Source of the DNA: Halobellus captivus
GTDB lineage: Archaea; Halobacteriota; Halobacteria; Halobacteriales; Haloferacaceae
Direction of reading: 5' to 3'
Length of the DNA stretch: 64,000 nucleotides
Assembly (NCBI RefSeq): GCF_007655485.1
Contig: NZ_VJXQ01000001.1
Span: 166,466 to 230,465, forward strand
Made by a program: the position numbers and the translations under genes. Shown here piece by piece: positions 42,105 through 50,555 of this stretch; positions within the stretch are counted from its first letter, which is position 1; each line of letters opens with the position of its first letter. Under the pieces are notes generated by a model, which was given only the letters and a program-made list of their open reading frames with translations, was not told the origin of the DNA and searched no databases.

Positions 42105-42530
42105 ATGCCCCGAGGAATGGACGAGCGGTTTGCGACCCCGGGGGGAGACGACGGAGAAGAGCCTACCGGGAACGAAGCCCCGCTGACGGAATCCCGAAGC
42201 GATTCATCGAAGGACGACGGCTCGTCTCCGCAGGGTAGTCCCTCCGCGTCCGATGCGGAATCGACGAACGCCGAACAGCGCGAAGCGGACGACGAACCGC
42301 TCAACATCCGCGAGGACTGGGATTCGGCGACGATATACGTCGAGCCCGAACAGAGCGAGGACATCGAGATCGCCTTCACTCGGTTGAAAAAGCAACTGCA
42401 ACGCGAAGATACCACCCTGGAGAAGAACAAACACTTCTATCGCGGTATTTTCGAGATCGCCTTCGACGAGCACCGAGAAGAAACCAAAGCGCGGATCCGC
42501 GAACTCGCGGCTGCCGACAGCGATCACTGA
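42105..42530 (+). CDS. acidic small protein with predicted ribbon-helix-helix C-terminus, ParA partner candidate
   Basis: The 141-residue protein starts two bases after the parA stop. Residues 1-65 are acidic, Ser/Asp/Glu-rich and probably disordered. The end is structured: a strand ATIYVEPEQ (about 79-87), a helix DIEIAFTRLKKQLQRE, a turn, and a helix NKHFYRGIFEIAFDEHREE. This strand-helix-helix order is that of ribbon-helix-helix DNA-binding proteins such as plasmid omega and ParR/CopG. No sequence family is recognised. The role as centromere-binding protein and repressor is inferred from operon position and the flanking repeats; its stop codon lies inside an octamer. Confidence 0.75.
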   Translation: MPRGMDERFATPGGDDGEEPTGNEAPLTESRSDSSKDDGSSPQGSPSASDAESTNAEQREADDEPLNIREDWDSATIYVEPEQSEDIEIAFTRLKKQLQREDTTLEKNKHFYRGIFEIAFDEHREETKARIRELAAADSDH

Positions 42531-42559
42531 CTCACGGATTCAATGAGTTTGTGATCCTT
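42528..42559. repeat. downstream octamer cluster, four units
   Basis: TGACTCAC, GGATTCAA, TGAGTTTG and TGATCCTT in strict 8-base register. The first unit starts with the TGA stop codon of the small partner gene. The repeats therefore bracket the two-gene cassette on both sides. Confidence 0.7.
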
Positions 42560-42676
42560 GTCCGGGGGTGTCGACGATCCGATTCTCACATTGACGCGAC
42601 TATATAGTGTACGATACGAGTCAATAAACCAATAACTGCGATATAATTTCCGAACAACGGGCCGAAACGGCGGTGG

Positions 42677-42689
42677 TCCCCCTAGGGGA
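42677..42689. terminator. palindrome after the par cassette
   Basis: The core CCCCTAGGGG (42679-42688) is a perfect 10-base palindrome extended by one pair on each side at 42677-42689. It lies between the par cassette and the next promoter and could be a terminator or protein site; no long T tract follows. Confidence 0.35.
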
Positions 42690-42741
42690 GACGTGATAGT
42701 GCCGCGGAGTGACACTCTTCCGAGGAGCGCGGACGTGCTAC

Positions 42742-42748
42742 TTTATTA
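42742..42748 (+). promoter_or_regulatory. TATA box of the aspartoacylase-like gene
   Basis: TTTATTA, 22-28 bases before the ATG at 42770, typical leaderless spacing. It shows that transcription restarts after the par cassette. Confidence 0.5.
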
Positions 42749-42769
42749 GCGGGGCTCTTTGGACCGTCT

Positions 42770-43801
42770 ATGAGCGACCCGAAGCCGTTCAGATACGACG
42801 CAGAGGTGCCCGCCGGAGAGACGCGCCACCTCCGCTATGAGATCAGCGAGACGTACCTCGGCGATCCTGTCGAAATACCCGTGACGATCATCAACGGTGA
42901 GAGGGGCGGTCCGACAGCGTTTCTGTCCGCGGCGATTCACGGCGATGAACTGAACGGTGTGAAGGTACTCCAAGAAGTGGCAGACCGGTACGACCCCACC
43001 GACCTCCACGGAACGATCGTCTGCGTACACGTCGCCAACGTTCCTGGGTATCTCGCACAGCAGCGCTACATTCCGATATACGATTTGGACCTGAACCGGT
43101 CATTTCCGGGACGGGCAGGCTCGAACACGGCCGAACGAATGGCGAACCAGATCTACGAGCGGTTCGTCAAGCCCTGTGACTTCGCCCTCGACTTCCATAC
43201 GTCGACGCGAAACCGGACGACGATGTACCACGTCCGTGCCGACACGGGCAATCCGGCGGTCAACAGACTCGCCCGTGCGTTCGGCTCGAACCTCATCCTG
43301 TCGGGTGAGGCGGATCAGGGATCGCTGCGCACGGTCGCGACGAGAGACGAGATTCCGACGATCACCGTCGAGATGGGGCGCGCGCACCGATTCCAACCGG
43401 AGTTGATCGAGCGCGCACTCGACGGCGTCGAGAGCGTCCTCGCGGAGTACGAAATGCTCCCCGAGGCCACGGTCCAGTGGCCGGGATGGACGAAGGTCGT
43501 CGACGGCGACGGCGAAAAGACGTGGCTCCGCGCCGACACCGGCGGACTCGTCGAGATGCAGTACGGTCCCGTTCCGCTCGTCCACGAGGGCGAGACGATC
43601 TGTACGATCACGGATCACTTCAAAGAGCGCGAGAAGCGCGTTGCGGCCCCGTTCACCGGCCTCATCATCGGTTCACTGCAGAATCCCGTAGCGGCCCCCG
43701 GGCACCCGCTGTGCCACCTCGTCGGCGTCGACGACGCGACGCTCCGAGAGATCGAACGCGAAATCGACGCCGGGGAGTTCAGCGAACGCCCGTGGATGTA
43801 G
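42770..43801 (+). CDS. succinylglutamate desuccinylase/aspartoacylase family zinc hydrolase
   Basis: The 343-residue M14-like enzyme has the zinc ligands in AAIHGDELNGVKVL (His and Glu, about 56-69) and the third ligand His in DFHTSTRNRTT (about 141-151), with DLDLNRSFPG (about 105-114) between. A barrel-sandwich C-terminal domain follows from about 245. Family members deacylate N-acyl amino acids, and haloarchaeal copies are often broad N-acetyl hydrolases; substrate not determined. Cytoplasmic. Stands alone beside the par cassette. Confidence 0.88.
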   Translation: MSDPKPFRYDAEVPAGETRHLRYEISETYLGDPVEIPVTIINGERGGPTAFLSAAIHGDELNGVKVLQEVADRYDPTDLHGTIVCVHVANVPGYLAQQRYIPIYDLDLNRSFPGRAGSNTAERMANQIYERFVKPCDFALDFHTSTRNRTTMYHVRADTGNPAVNRLARAFGSNLILSGEADQGSLRTVATRDEIPTITVEMGRAHRFQPELIERALDGVESVLAEYEMLPEATVQWPGWTKVVDGDGEKTWLRADTGGLVEMQYGPVPLVHEGETICTITDHFKEREKRVAAPFTGLIIGSLQNPVAAPGHPLCHLVGVDDATLREIEREIDAGEFSERPWM

Positions 43802-43827
43802 TGATGAAGCGCGAAAGCGCGACCGCC

Positions 43828-44343
43828 TCACGAACGCTGTGAACGAACCCCGTCCGCGACTCGCGAGGCCGTTCCGTGGTCGTCGTCCCCGTACGCGATG
43901 AATCGGACGTCTGAGAGCGAATCCGGGTCGAACGCAGCGATCTCTTCGAGGATAATCCGCGCGCCCGATTCGAGGTCGAAGCCCGCGACGCCGCAGCCCA
44001 GAGCCGGGATGACGAGCGAGTCACAACCGAGTTCGTCGGCGCGTTCGAGGGCGTTTCGCGCCGCGTCGCGGATGCTCTCCGCAGTCGCCTTTCCGTCCCC
44101 GTAATGCGGCATCGCCGCCGCGTGGATCACGTACTCGGCGTCGAGGTCGAACGCGTCTGTCACGGCGACTGCGCCGAGGTCGACCGGCCCCTGCTCGATG
44201 GCCGCCCGGTTCAACGCCGGGCCGCCGCCTCGTCTGAGTGCGCCCGCGACGCCGGATCCCATCCGAAGGCTCGTTCCCGCGGCGTTGACGAGGGCGTCAG
44301 CCGACTGCTGTGCGATGTCCCCGCGCACGACGGAGAAGTGCAT
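43828..44343 (-). CDS. macrodomain protein, O-acetyl-ADP-ribose deacetylase-like
   Basis: The 171-residue protein is a single macrodomain: VVRGDIAQQSADALVNAAGTSL at the N-terminus, GSGVAGALRRGGGPAL (about 28-43) and PALGCGVAGFDLE (about 117-129) for ADP-ribose binding. Members remove acetyl or ADP-ribosyl groups from ADP-ribose adducts. The ATG at 44343 is where family similarity starts. It converges on the aspartoacylase-like gene with a 26-base gap. Confidence 0.9.
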   Translation of the reverse strand: MHFSVVRGDIAQQSADALVNAAGTSLRMGSGVAGALRRGGGPALNRAAIEQGPVDLGAVAVTDAFDLDAEYVIHAAAMPHYGDGKATAESIRDAARNALERADELGCDSLVIPALGCGVAGFDLESGARIILEEIAAFDPDSLSDVRFIAYGDDDHGTASRVADGVRSQRS

Positions 44344-44474
44344 AACAACAGTCGACGCCGAGTCGAAAAAACGTCTGCGCCGCACGTCGCGAGCAGATCG
44401 CACGATGCACCGAACGATGGACGTATCGGTCGATCTACCGAACTACTCTTGTCGAATTGGGCCCTCGGACGCGT

Positions 44475-45326
44475 ATGACCGATCCATCGGTGGATCACGC
44501 CCGATTGCAGGAGACCGCTGCGAGCGCCGTTCGCGCCAGCGGTGCCTTCCTCCTCGACGCGTTCCGCGGCGATCCGATCGACGCCGAGTACGGCACTGAC
44601 GACGTGAAGTCGGCCGCGGACCGCGTTGCCGAGGAGCGGGCGGTGACCGCGATCAGAGAGCGCTATCCCGACCACGCGATCCACGGCGAGGAGTCCGGGC
44701 GCAGCGGCGAGCACCGCTACGAGTGGGTCGTCGACCCGCTCGACGGGACCAATAACTTCGTCGCCGACATCCCGCTGTTCGCGGCGGCGGCGTGCGTCCT
44801 CGAGGACGGCGATCCGGTGGTTTCGGCGATCTACGAGCCGTTGCTCGACTCGCTGTATCTCGCACGACGTGGGAGCGGTGCGACCGTCGACGGCGACGCG
44901 CTCGTCGCCGAGAGCGAGCGGTCGCTCGCGCGTGGAACCGTCTCGTTCGTCGTGGGGCTTCCGGCCCTTCGCAACGAGGGTTACCGGACCGCCGCAGAGC
45001 GGGTCGAAGCCGCGGTCGACTCGCGCTGCAAGCGCGTCATCAACACCTGGTCGCCCTGCGTGGATTGGGGCCTCCTCGCGCGCGGGTCGATCGAGGGCCT
45101 CGTCGCCTACCGTCCGGACGTCTACGAACAGTACGCGGGTTCGCTACTCGCGGAGGAGAGCGGCGTCGTCCGTCGCGTGTTCGACATTGGAGAGGGGCGT
45201 AAAGCACTCGAAGAACGCGACGTCGGTACCGACGCGTCCGGCGTGAACGGCCTCTACGTGGCGGCGACCGATCGGGAAACGTGCGACCGACTCGTCGACG
45301 CGGCGACGGCTGCGCTCGATCGCTGA
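44475..45326 (+). CDS. inositol monophosphatase family phosphatase
   Basis: The 283-residue protein has GEESGRSG (about 75-82) and the metal site WVVDPLDGTNNFV (about 89-101). The third ligand motif, usually WDxAAG, reads YEQYAGS here (about 221-227), with Glu in place of Asp. The family hydrolyses inositol-1-phosphate, fructose-1,6-bisphosphate or related sugar phosphates in archaea; the altered motif makes specificity uncertain. Start MTDPSVDHARL at 44475; six upstream in-frame residues are unlikely to be translated. Confidence 0.87.
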   Translation: MTDPSVDHARLQETAASAVRASGAFLLDAFRGDPIDAEYGTDDVKSAADRVAEERAVTAIRERYPDHAIHGEESGRSGEHRYEWVVDPLDGTNNFVADIPLFAAAACVLEDGDPVVSAIYEPLLDSLYLARRGSGATVDGDALVAESERSLARGTVSFVVGLPALRNEGYRTAAERVEAAVDSRCKRVINTWSPCVDWGLLARGSIEGLVAYRPDVYEQYAGSLLAEESGVVRRVFDIGEGRKALEERDVGTDASGVNGLYVAATDRETCDRLVDAATAALDR

Positions 45327-45401
45327 ATCGTCTCCGTCGAGCACAACCCGCGTGCTTCGGAACCGCCGGGTTTCAAGCGCCGTCGGTCCTTTTCGCCACC
45401 T

Positions 45402-45860
45402 ATGGTACTCGACACTGTGATGGTTACCCTACACGTTCTGGTGGGGGCGCTGTGGGTCGGTAGCGTCGTCTTCGTCGCCGGAGCGGTCCTCCCGGCCGCG
45501 GTCGAAGGGGCGCTTGACGCGGCCCCGCTGGAGAAAATCGCGGATCGACTCGTCTATCTCTCCCGCGGCGCGGCGGTCGTGATGTTCGTCACCGGCGGCC
45601 ACCTCGCCGGAACGCGCTACACCGTCGAGACGCTCACGGGGAGCGGACGCGGACACTTGGTTCTCGCGATGCTCGCGCTGTGGCTCGTCCTGACCGCACT
45701 CGTCGAAATCGGCCGGAGCCGACTCGTCGACGGCCTGCGGGAAAAGCGCGTTCGCGCGCCCGCCGCCGACTCGACGGCGATCTTCCGTGCGGCGGCCGTC
45801 GTCGGAATCCTCCTGCTCGTCGACGCTGGACTGCTCGCATCGGGGATGGCGCCGTATTAA
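45402..45860 (+). CDS. CopD-like membrane protein
   Basis: The 152-residue protein has four helices with the first-helix histidine MVTLHVLVGALWVGSV (His11) and TGGHLAGTRY (His in the second or third segment). This is the pattern of CopD / copper resistance D and related haem- or metal-binding membrane proteins. It is followed after 13 bases by the two PH-domain genes on the same strand and may be co-transcribed. Metal role is inferred only. Confidence 0.7.
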   Translation: MVLDTVMVTLHVLVGALWVGSVVFVAGAVLPAAVEGALDAAPLEKIADRLVYLSRGAAVVMFVTGGHLAGTRYTVETLTGSGRGHLVLAMLALWLVLTALVEIGRSRLVDGLREKRVRAPAADSTAIFRAAAVVGILLLVDAGLLASGMAPY

Positions 45861-45873
45861 GAGGATACAAAGA

Positions 45874-46341
45874 ATGAATCGGCTCGATCCCCGCATCCGA
45901 ATCCTGTGGATCGTTCGCTCGATCCTGACCGCAGCCGTACTGGCCGGTATCGTCCTCGGCGTCAGCCGCTTCGTCGATCCGACGTGGCTGCCCGGGTGGC
46001 TGCCCGCGGCGGTCTTCGTCGGCGTCGGCGGTCTCGGCGTCGCGTTCGCGGTGCTCCGCTACCGGGCGTGGCGCTACGAGGTCCGCGAGGACTCGCTGTA
46101 CCTCGAGCGCGGCGTGCTCACGCGAGTTCGGACCGTCGTTCCGTTCGTCCGCATTCAGCACGTCGACACGTCACGATCACCCACAGAACGGCTCGTCGGC
46201 CTCGCCAGCACCGTCGTTTACACGGCGGGATCCCGCGGTGCCGACGTGTCGGTCCCCGGACTCACGCCGAGCGATGCCGACGATCTCCGTGAGCGGCTGA
46301 AGCGGTTGGCGATCCGCTCGGAGGGCGAGGACGCGGTCTGA
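45874..46341 (+). CDS. PH domain-containing membrane protein (YdbS-like)
   Basis: The 155-residue protein has two N-terminal membrane helices (about 10-30 and 42-60) followed by a bacterial PH domain (bPH2, about 62-145), with RYEVREDS and VPFVRIQHVDTSRSPTERLVGLAS in the expected places (the first Tyr is preceded by W in WRYEV). YdbS/YdbT pairs are widespread in bacteria and archaea and are linked to membrane homeostasis; no molecular function is firmly known. One base separates it from the next gene. Confidence 0.85.
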   Translation: MNRLDPRIRILWIVRSILTAAVLAGIVLGVSRFVDPTWLPGWLPAAVFVGVGGLGVAFAVLRYRAWRYEVREDSLYLERGVLTRVRTVVPFVRIQHVDTSRSPTERLVGLASTVVYTAGSRGADVSVPGLTPSDADDLRERLKRLAIRSEGEDAV

Positions 46342-46342
46342 G

Positions 46343-48022
46343 ATGCCCCGATCGCTCTCGCCGCTGTCGGTCCCGTACCGGGTGTTCCAGCGCGGCGGCG
46401 GAATCGTGGTCTTCCTCGCCTTCGCGGTGGGCGGCGGCGTCACGCTTCCGGGCCTCGGTCCCGCGGGGCCACTCGTGCTGGTGGGTGTCGCCCTCCTCGC
46501 GGTCGCCGCGCTCGTCGGCTACGAGGTCGCCTACGTCAGGCGGTTCAGCTACGAACTCGCGGCGGAGACGCTCGATATCGACTCCGGCGTCTTCTCGCGC
46601 CGAAGCCGCGAGATCCCGCTCCGTCGGATACAGAACGTCGACATCTCGCGGAACATCGTCCAGCGCGGGCTCGGTATCGCCGTCGTCTCATTCGAGACCG
46701 CCGGGGGCGGTGAGACCGAAGCCCAGCTCCGGTTCGTCACCTTCGACGAGGCCAAGCGCCTCCAGCGCGAACTAGCGCGGCTGAAGCGGGGCGGGGCGGT
46801 CGAGTCTGGGAGCGAAGCGGTGGCGACGGACGAAGGTGTGTCGGTGGATGAAGGGGTGGCGGGAGGAGGACGGCCGTCGACAGCGACGTTCGCGGAACCG
46901 GAGTCGACGGAGCTGTTCGCGCTCGACCGGAGCGAACTCGCGATCCTCGGCGCGCTGTCCGTGGACTTCCGCGTTCCCGGGGTTCTCTTCATTCTCGTCT
47001 CGACGGTCGGATCGACCGTCATCGGCAACTACCTGGAGTCAGTCCCCGGCCTCGCGCTCGCGGTGGTCGCGGTCGTCCTCGTCGTCGCCGTCGCGCTCGT
47101 CTCGTGGATCGCCGGGGCCGCCGCGTCGATCATCGAGTACTACGGCTTCCGGCTCGTTCGCTCGGGCGACGAACTGCAGTACGAGCGCGGGCTGCTCCAA
47201 CGCTACGACGGATCGATCCCGTTCGACAAGATCCAGACGCTGACGATCGCGGACAACCCGCTGAAGCGGTACTTCGGCTATGCGACGCTCTACATCGAGA
47301 CGGCGGGCTACACGCCCGGGAGTTCCGGTGCCGGAGGTCGGGGATCGGAGGCGGCGATTCCGCTCGCCAAACGGGAGCACGTTCTCGAACTCGTCGAGGA
47401 ACTCGAACCCGTCGGCGACGTGTCGTTCGAGCGACCCCCCAAGCGCGCGCGGCGGCGTTATCTCGTTCGCTACCTGCTCGTCGTGGCCGTTTTCGCGGGA
47501 GCGCTCTACGGTGTCAGCGCGCTGCTCTCGCTCCCGTTCCCGTGGTGGATCTCGCTGTCTCTGCTCCCGGTCGCGGTCCTGTTCGCGCACCTCACCTGGC
47601 GCAACCGCGGCCACTGGCTGGGCGAGCACCACGTCGTCACCCGAAATGGCGTTCTCAGACGCGAGACGAAGATCGTGCCGTACTACCGGATCCAGACGGT
47701 CATCGACTCCCGGAGCGTCTTTCAAAGACGGCTCGGGCTCGCGACGGTCACAGTCGACACCGCCGGGTCGCTCTCGCTGGGCGGCCAAGACGCGGCCGCC
47801 GTCGACGTATCGAGCGCCCGCGCCGACGAGCTACGGGAGGAACTCGAAGCGCGGCTCGGTCGCGCCGTCGATGCGTATCGGTCCGGACGCGCCGGGATCG
47901 GAATAGCCGACGAGTACAACTCAGAGGCGGGGACGAACCATAACGAGGAGGCGGGAACGCACGGTGGAGGCGATTCCGGCGAAGCGACGGGTACGCCAGA
48001 GTCGCAAGGGGACGAGCGGTAA
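46343..48022 (+). CDS. PH domain-containing membrane protein (YdbT-like)
   Basis: The 559-residue partner of the preceding protein has three repeats of two membrane helices plus bPH2 domain (domains at about 70-145, 270-355 and 430-510). Each has the motif IPLRRIQNVDISRNIVQRGLG or a variant (IPFDKIQTLTIADNPLKRYFG; VPYYRIQTVIDSRSVFQRRLG). A hydrophilic acidic tail with NHNEEAGTHGGGDSG-type composition follows from about 520. Likely forms a complex with the smaller partner in the membrane. Confidence 0.88.
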   Translation: MPRSLSPLSVPYRVFQRGGGIVVFLAFAVGGGVTLPGLGPAGPLVLVGVALLAVAALVGYEVAYVRRFSYELAAETLDIDSGVFSRRSREIPLRRIQNVDISRNIVQRGLGIAVVSFETAGGGETEAQLRFVTFDEAKRLQRELARLKRGGAVESGSEAVATDEGVSVDEGVAGGGRPSTATFAEPESTELFALDRSELAILGALSVDFRVPGVLFILVSTVGSTVIGNYLESVPGLALAVVAVVLVVAVALVSWIAGAAASIIEYYGFRLVRSGDELQYERGLLQRYDGSIPFDKIQTLTIADNPLKRYFGYATLYIETAGYTPGSSGAGGRGSEAAIPLAKREHVLELVEELEPVGDVSFERPPKRARRRYLVRYLLVVAVFAGALYGVSALLSLPFPWWISLSLLPVAVLFAHLTWRNRGHWLGEHHVVTRNGVLRRETKIVPYYRIQTVIDSRSVFQRRLGLATVTVDTAGSLSLGGQDAAAVDVSSARADELREELEARLGRAVDAYRSGRAGIGIADEYNSEAGTNHNEEAGTHGGGDSGEATGTPESQGDER

Positions 48023-48047
48023 CCGAGGGAGGGCCGACAACGGTCTC

Positions 48048-50555
48048 TCAGTCGTCGGCGACGGGGGCGCTCACCTGGGACTCTCGCGCTTCTTCGATCG
48101 ACGGCTCCGGCGCGTCGAGGCCGGTCCACGCGAGCCCCTCGTCGTAGCGGAAGGCGTCGTGATCCCGGGTGGGATCGACGACGGTCAGCGAGAGCCAGTC
48201 GTTGTCGAGCAGGTCGGTGAGGTGTTCGTGCGCCGAGAGGACGTCGGCGACGCGATCGACGGGCGCGTGGACGACCGTCGAGAGCCGGAGCGGCTGGTGG
48301 TAGGGGTCGTCGTCCGAGCGCATCACCGACTGAAGCGGGAGCCCGCCCAGTAGATCGCCGCCGTTGCCCTGGTAGACGCCGACGTTTCCGACCGGGTTGT
48401 GCGTCACCTTCGAGCCGCTCCCGTAGACGGCGGTGTCGACGGTAGCGAAGTAGTACTGGGCGTTGATCCACTGGGTGACCACCATCGGTCCCGTCAGGAT
48501 CGCCTCCAGGGCGTCGCCCTCGGGGTCGGTCCGCCAGTCGTAGGAGTGCAGGAACGAGCGTCCGTCGAGGTCCAGATCGGCCGTGAGCGCCCGGGGTCCG
48601 ACGACGAACCCCGCATTGCCTGCGAGGCCCCACTCCGGGCGGGTCTCCGCCCAGTCGGCGGCGCGGCGCTTCGTTTCGCGCTCGGCGTCATCGGAAGGGG
48701 CATCCATCGACGCCGCGCGTTCGGCGGCGGCGTCCGCGGTGGCGCTCGCGAGGTCGGCGCGCAGCCGTTCGACGTCGCTTTCGTGGCTCTCGGAGACGTC
48801 GCCCGCGTACAGCGTCACCTCGTCGGTCGTGGTGTTGTGCTCGCCCGCGAGGAAGACGGTGTCGTCGGGGATCTCGATCCCGCGATCGGCTAGCTCCGCC
48901 CGCACCCGCCCCTCGTTACAGATCGCCGCGAGGACCCGGGCGTTCGGGCCGCCCGGGTTTCCGGCACAGGCCCCGCAGTCGAGACTCGATCCGAAAGGGT
49001 TGTTCGCCGTCTCGCTGGCGTGACCGGTAAACACGACCAGGCGCGCGAACTCCTCCCAGCCCATCAGCTCGAAGGCGTTCGCGGCGTACTCGACGCGCTC
49101 TTCGAACGTCATCCCGCGCGGGATCTCGCCCTCGTCCGTATCGTCGTGATCGAGCGTCGGGCCACAGAACTCGTGCGCGGACGGCGTCCGCCCCTCGACC
49201 GCGTCGATGGCGGTGTGAACGCGTCCCGGGAGGAGCGTCCGCGCGGCGAGTGCGGCCCCGTAGCCGCTCCCGGCGGTCTCGACGAAACTGAACGCGGTCG
49301 CCGCGTTCGACTTGAGCCCCTCGAGCACTCGCTCGCCCGCCTCCAGCAGGTTCGTCCACCGGGCGTGGCGCTCGTGACGGTGCTCGCGGTCCGCTCTCGG
49401 TCTGTCCTCGATCCGGTGGGCGACGTCGACGATCGGCGGACATGCGTCGGTTCCGACCGCCGAGCCGCGGCCTTCGTACCGCATCGGAATCCCGAAGAAC
49501 CCGGCGTAGCCGTGCGTCTCGTAGTTCCCAGCCGACTCGACGTGTCTGCGGATGACTTCCGACCGGGTGTCGATGCAGAATACCATCTGCGCGTCCGGGC
49601 GGGATCCATCGTCAGCGTCGTCTCCGGCGTCCTCGCGGCGCTCGTCGACGCGGGGGCTCCTGGCGGCGACTTCGTCGACGAGCCGCTCGCGGTACGTCGC
49701 CTCCCAAGCGTTCAGCCACACCTCCGCGAGCGGGACGTCGCCCGCGGCGTCCGCGTTTCCGGGAGTAGATCCCACATCGGCTTCCGCGCCGTCGGGGACG
49801 ATCTGCGCGCCGAACAGGTCCGCGAGCGTCAGCCGGACGGCCAGGTACCCGGGCAGCGTGATCGGACAGGCCGACTGCCAGACGCCGCCGTCTTCGGCGC
49901 GGCGTCTGATCAAACCGGTCCAACCGGGGAGCGCGCTCAGGTGGTGCTCGAACGCCGACGCCCACCGGTCACGCGGGCGATCTGCGAGGCGATCGGCGAG
50001 CGCGTCGATCGGGTCGTCCGGGAGCCCCGCGATCGCCTCCCGGTCGGGGATCTGGCGGTCGTACCGTGCGGCGGCGCGAAACGCGCGGTAAAACCCGTTC
50101 GAGCGGTCCGGCATCGGCCATTTGGCGGCTCCCTCGTCGAGGAACGCCGACAGCCACTTCGTCAGCACGGCGTCGACCTGATCGGACGGCGTCGGCGTCC
50201 GATCGGCGTCGTCGTCGGGACCCGCGTCGCTCGCTTCGGTCTCCGACGCCATCCGATCGAGGAGCGCCTCGGGGTCGGCTTCGTCCGCGTCGGCGTCGTA
50301 CCCGTGCCGCGCCAGCGCCGCACGCAGTCGATCGGGGTTGATTCGGCCCTGCTCCCACGCCCGGCGAAAGACCGATGCGCTCGGGTATCCCCGTCCGCCG
50401 TACAGACGCTCCCCCTCGCGAACCGCCTCGTGGAAGGGTCGATCCTCGAACCCCGCGAGCGGGTTGGCCGTCACGAACGAGTGGAGCGGCCAGGTGCGTC
50501 CGATCGCGCGCTTCGCCTGGTCGATGCTGTCGCGGATGGCAGTTTCAGTACTCAT
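48048..50555 (-). CDS. dabA: DabA-type inorganic carbon transporter subunit (DUF2309)
   Basis: The 835-residue protein is a DUF2309/UPF0753 member. The beta-carbonic-anhydrase-like zinc site established in DabA is complete: Cys327 and Asp329 in VFCIDTRSE, His512 in GHASETANNPFGS and Cys527 in LDCGACAG; the His-to-Cys spacing of 15 equals that of the characterised bacterial protein. DabA with DabB forms an energy-coupled CO2-hydrating pump that accumulates bicarbonate. It lies downstream of dabB with an 11-base overlap, so the two are co-translated. An acidic insert at about 95-120 is lineage-specific. Confidence 0.9.
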   Translation of the reverse strand: MSTETAIRDSIDQAKRAIGRTWPLHSFVTANPLAGFEDRPFHEAVREGERLYGGRGYPSASVFRRAWEQGRINPDRLRAALARHGYDADADEADPEALLDRMASETEASDAGPDDDADRTPTPSDQVDAVLTKWLSAFLDEGAAKWPMPDRSNGFYRAFRAAARYDRQIPDREAIAGLPDDPIDALADRLADRPRDRWASAFEHHLSALPGWTGLIRRRAEDGGVWQSACPITLPGYLAVRLTLADLFGAQIVPDGAEADVGSTPGNADAAGDVPLAEVWLNAWEATYRERLVDEVAARSPRVDERREDAGDDADDGSRPDAQMVFCIDTRSEVIRRHVESAGNYETHGYAGFFGIPMRYEGRGSAVGTDACPPIVDVAHRIEDRPRADREHRHERHARWTNLLEAGERVLEGLKSNAATAFSFVETAGSGYGAALAARTLLPGRVHTAIDAVEGRTPSAHEFCGPTLDHDDTDEGEIPRGMTFEERVEYAANAFELMGWEEFARLVVFTGHASETANNPFGSSLDCGACAGNPGGPNARVLAAICNEGRVRAELADRGIEIPDDTVFLAGEHNTTTDEVTLYAGDVSESHESDVERLRADLASATADAAAERAASMDAPSDDAERETKRRAADWAETRPEWGLAGNAGFVVGPRALTADLDLDGRSFLHSYDWRTDPEGDALEAILTGPMVVTQWINAQYYFATVDTAVYGSGSKVTHNPVGNVGVYQGNGGDLLGGLPLQSVMRSDDDPYHQPLRLSTVVHAPVDRVADVLSAHEHLTDLLDNDWLSLTVVDPTRDHDAFRYDEGLAWTGLDAPEPSIEEARESQVSAPVADD

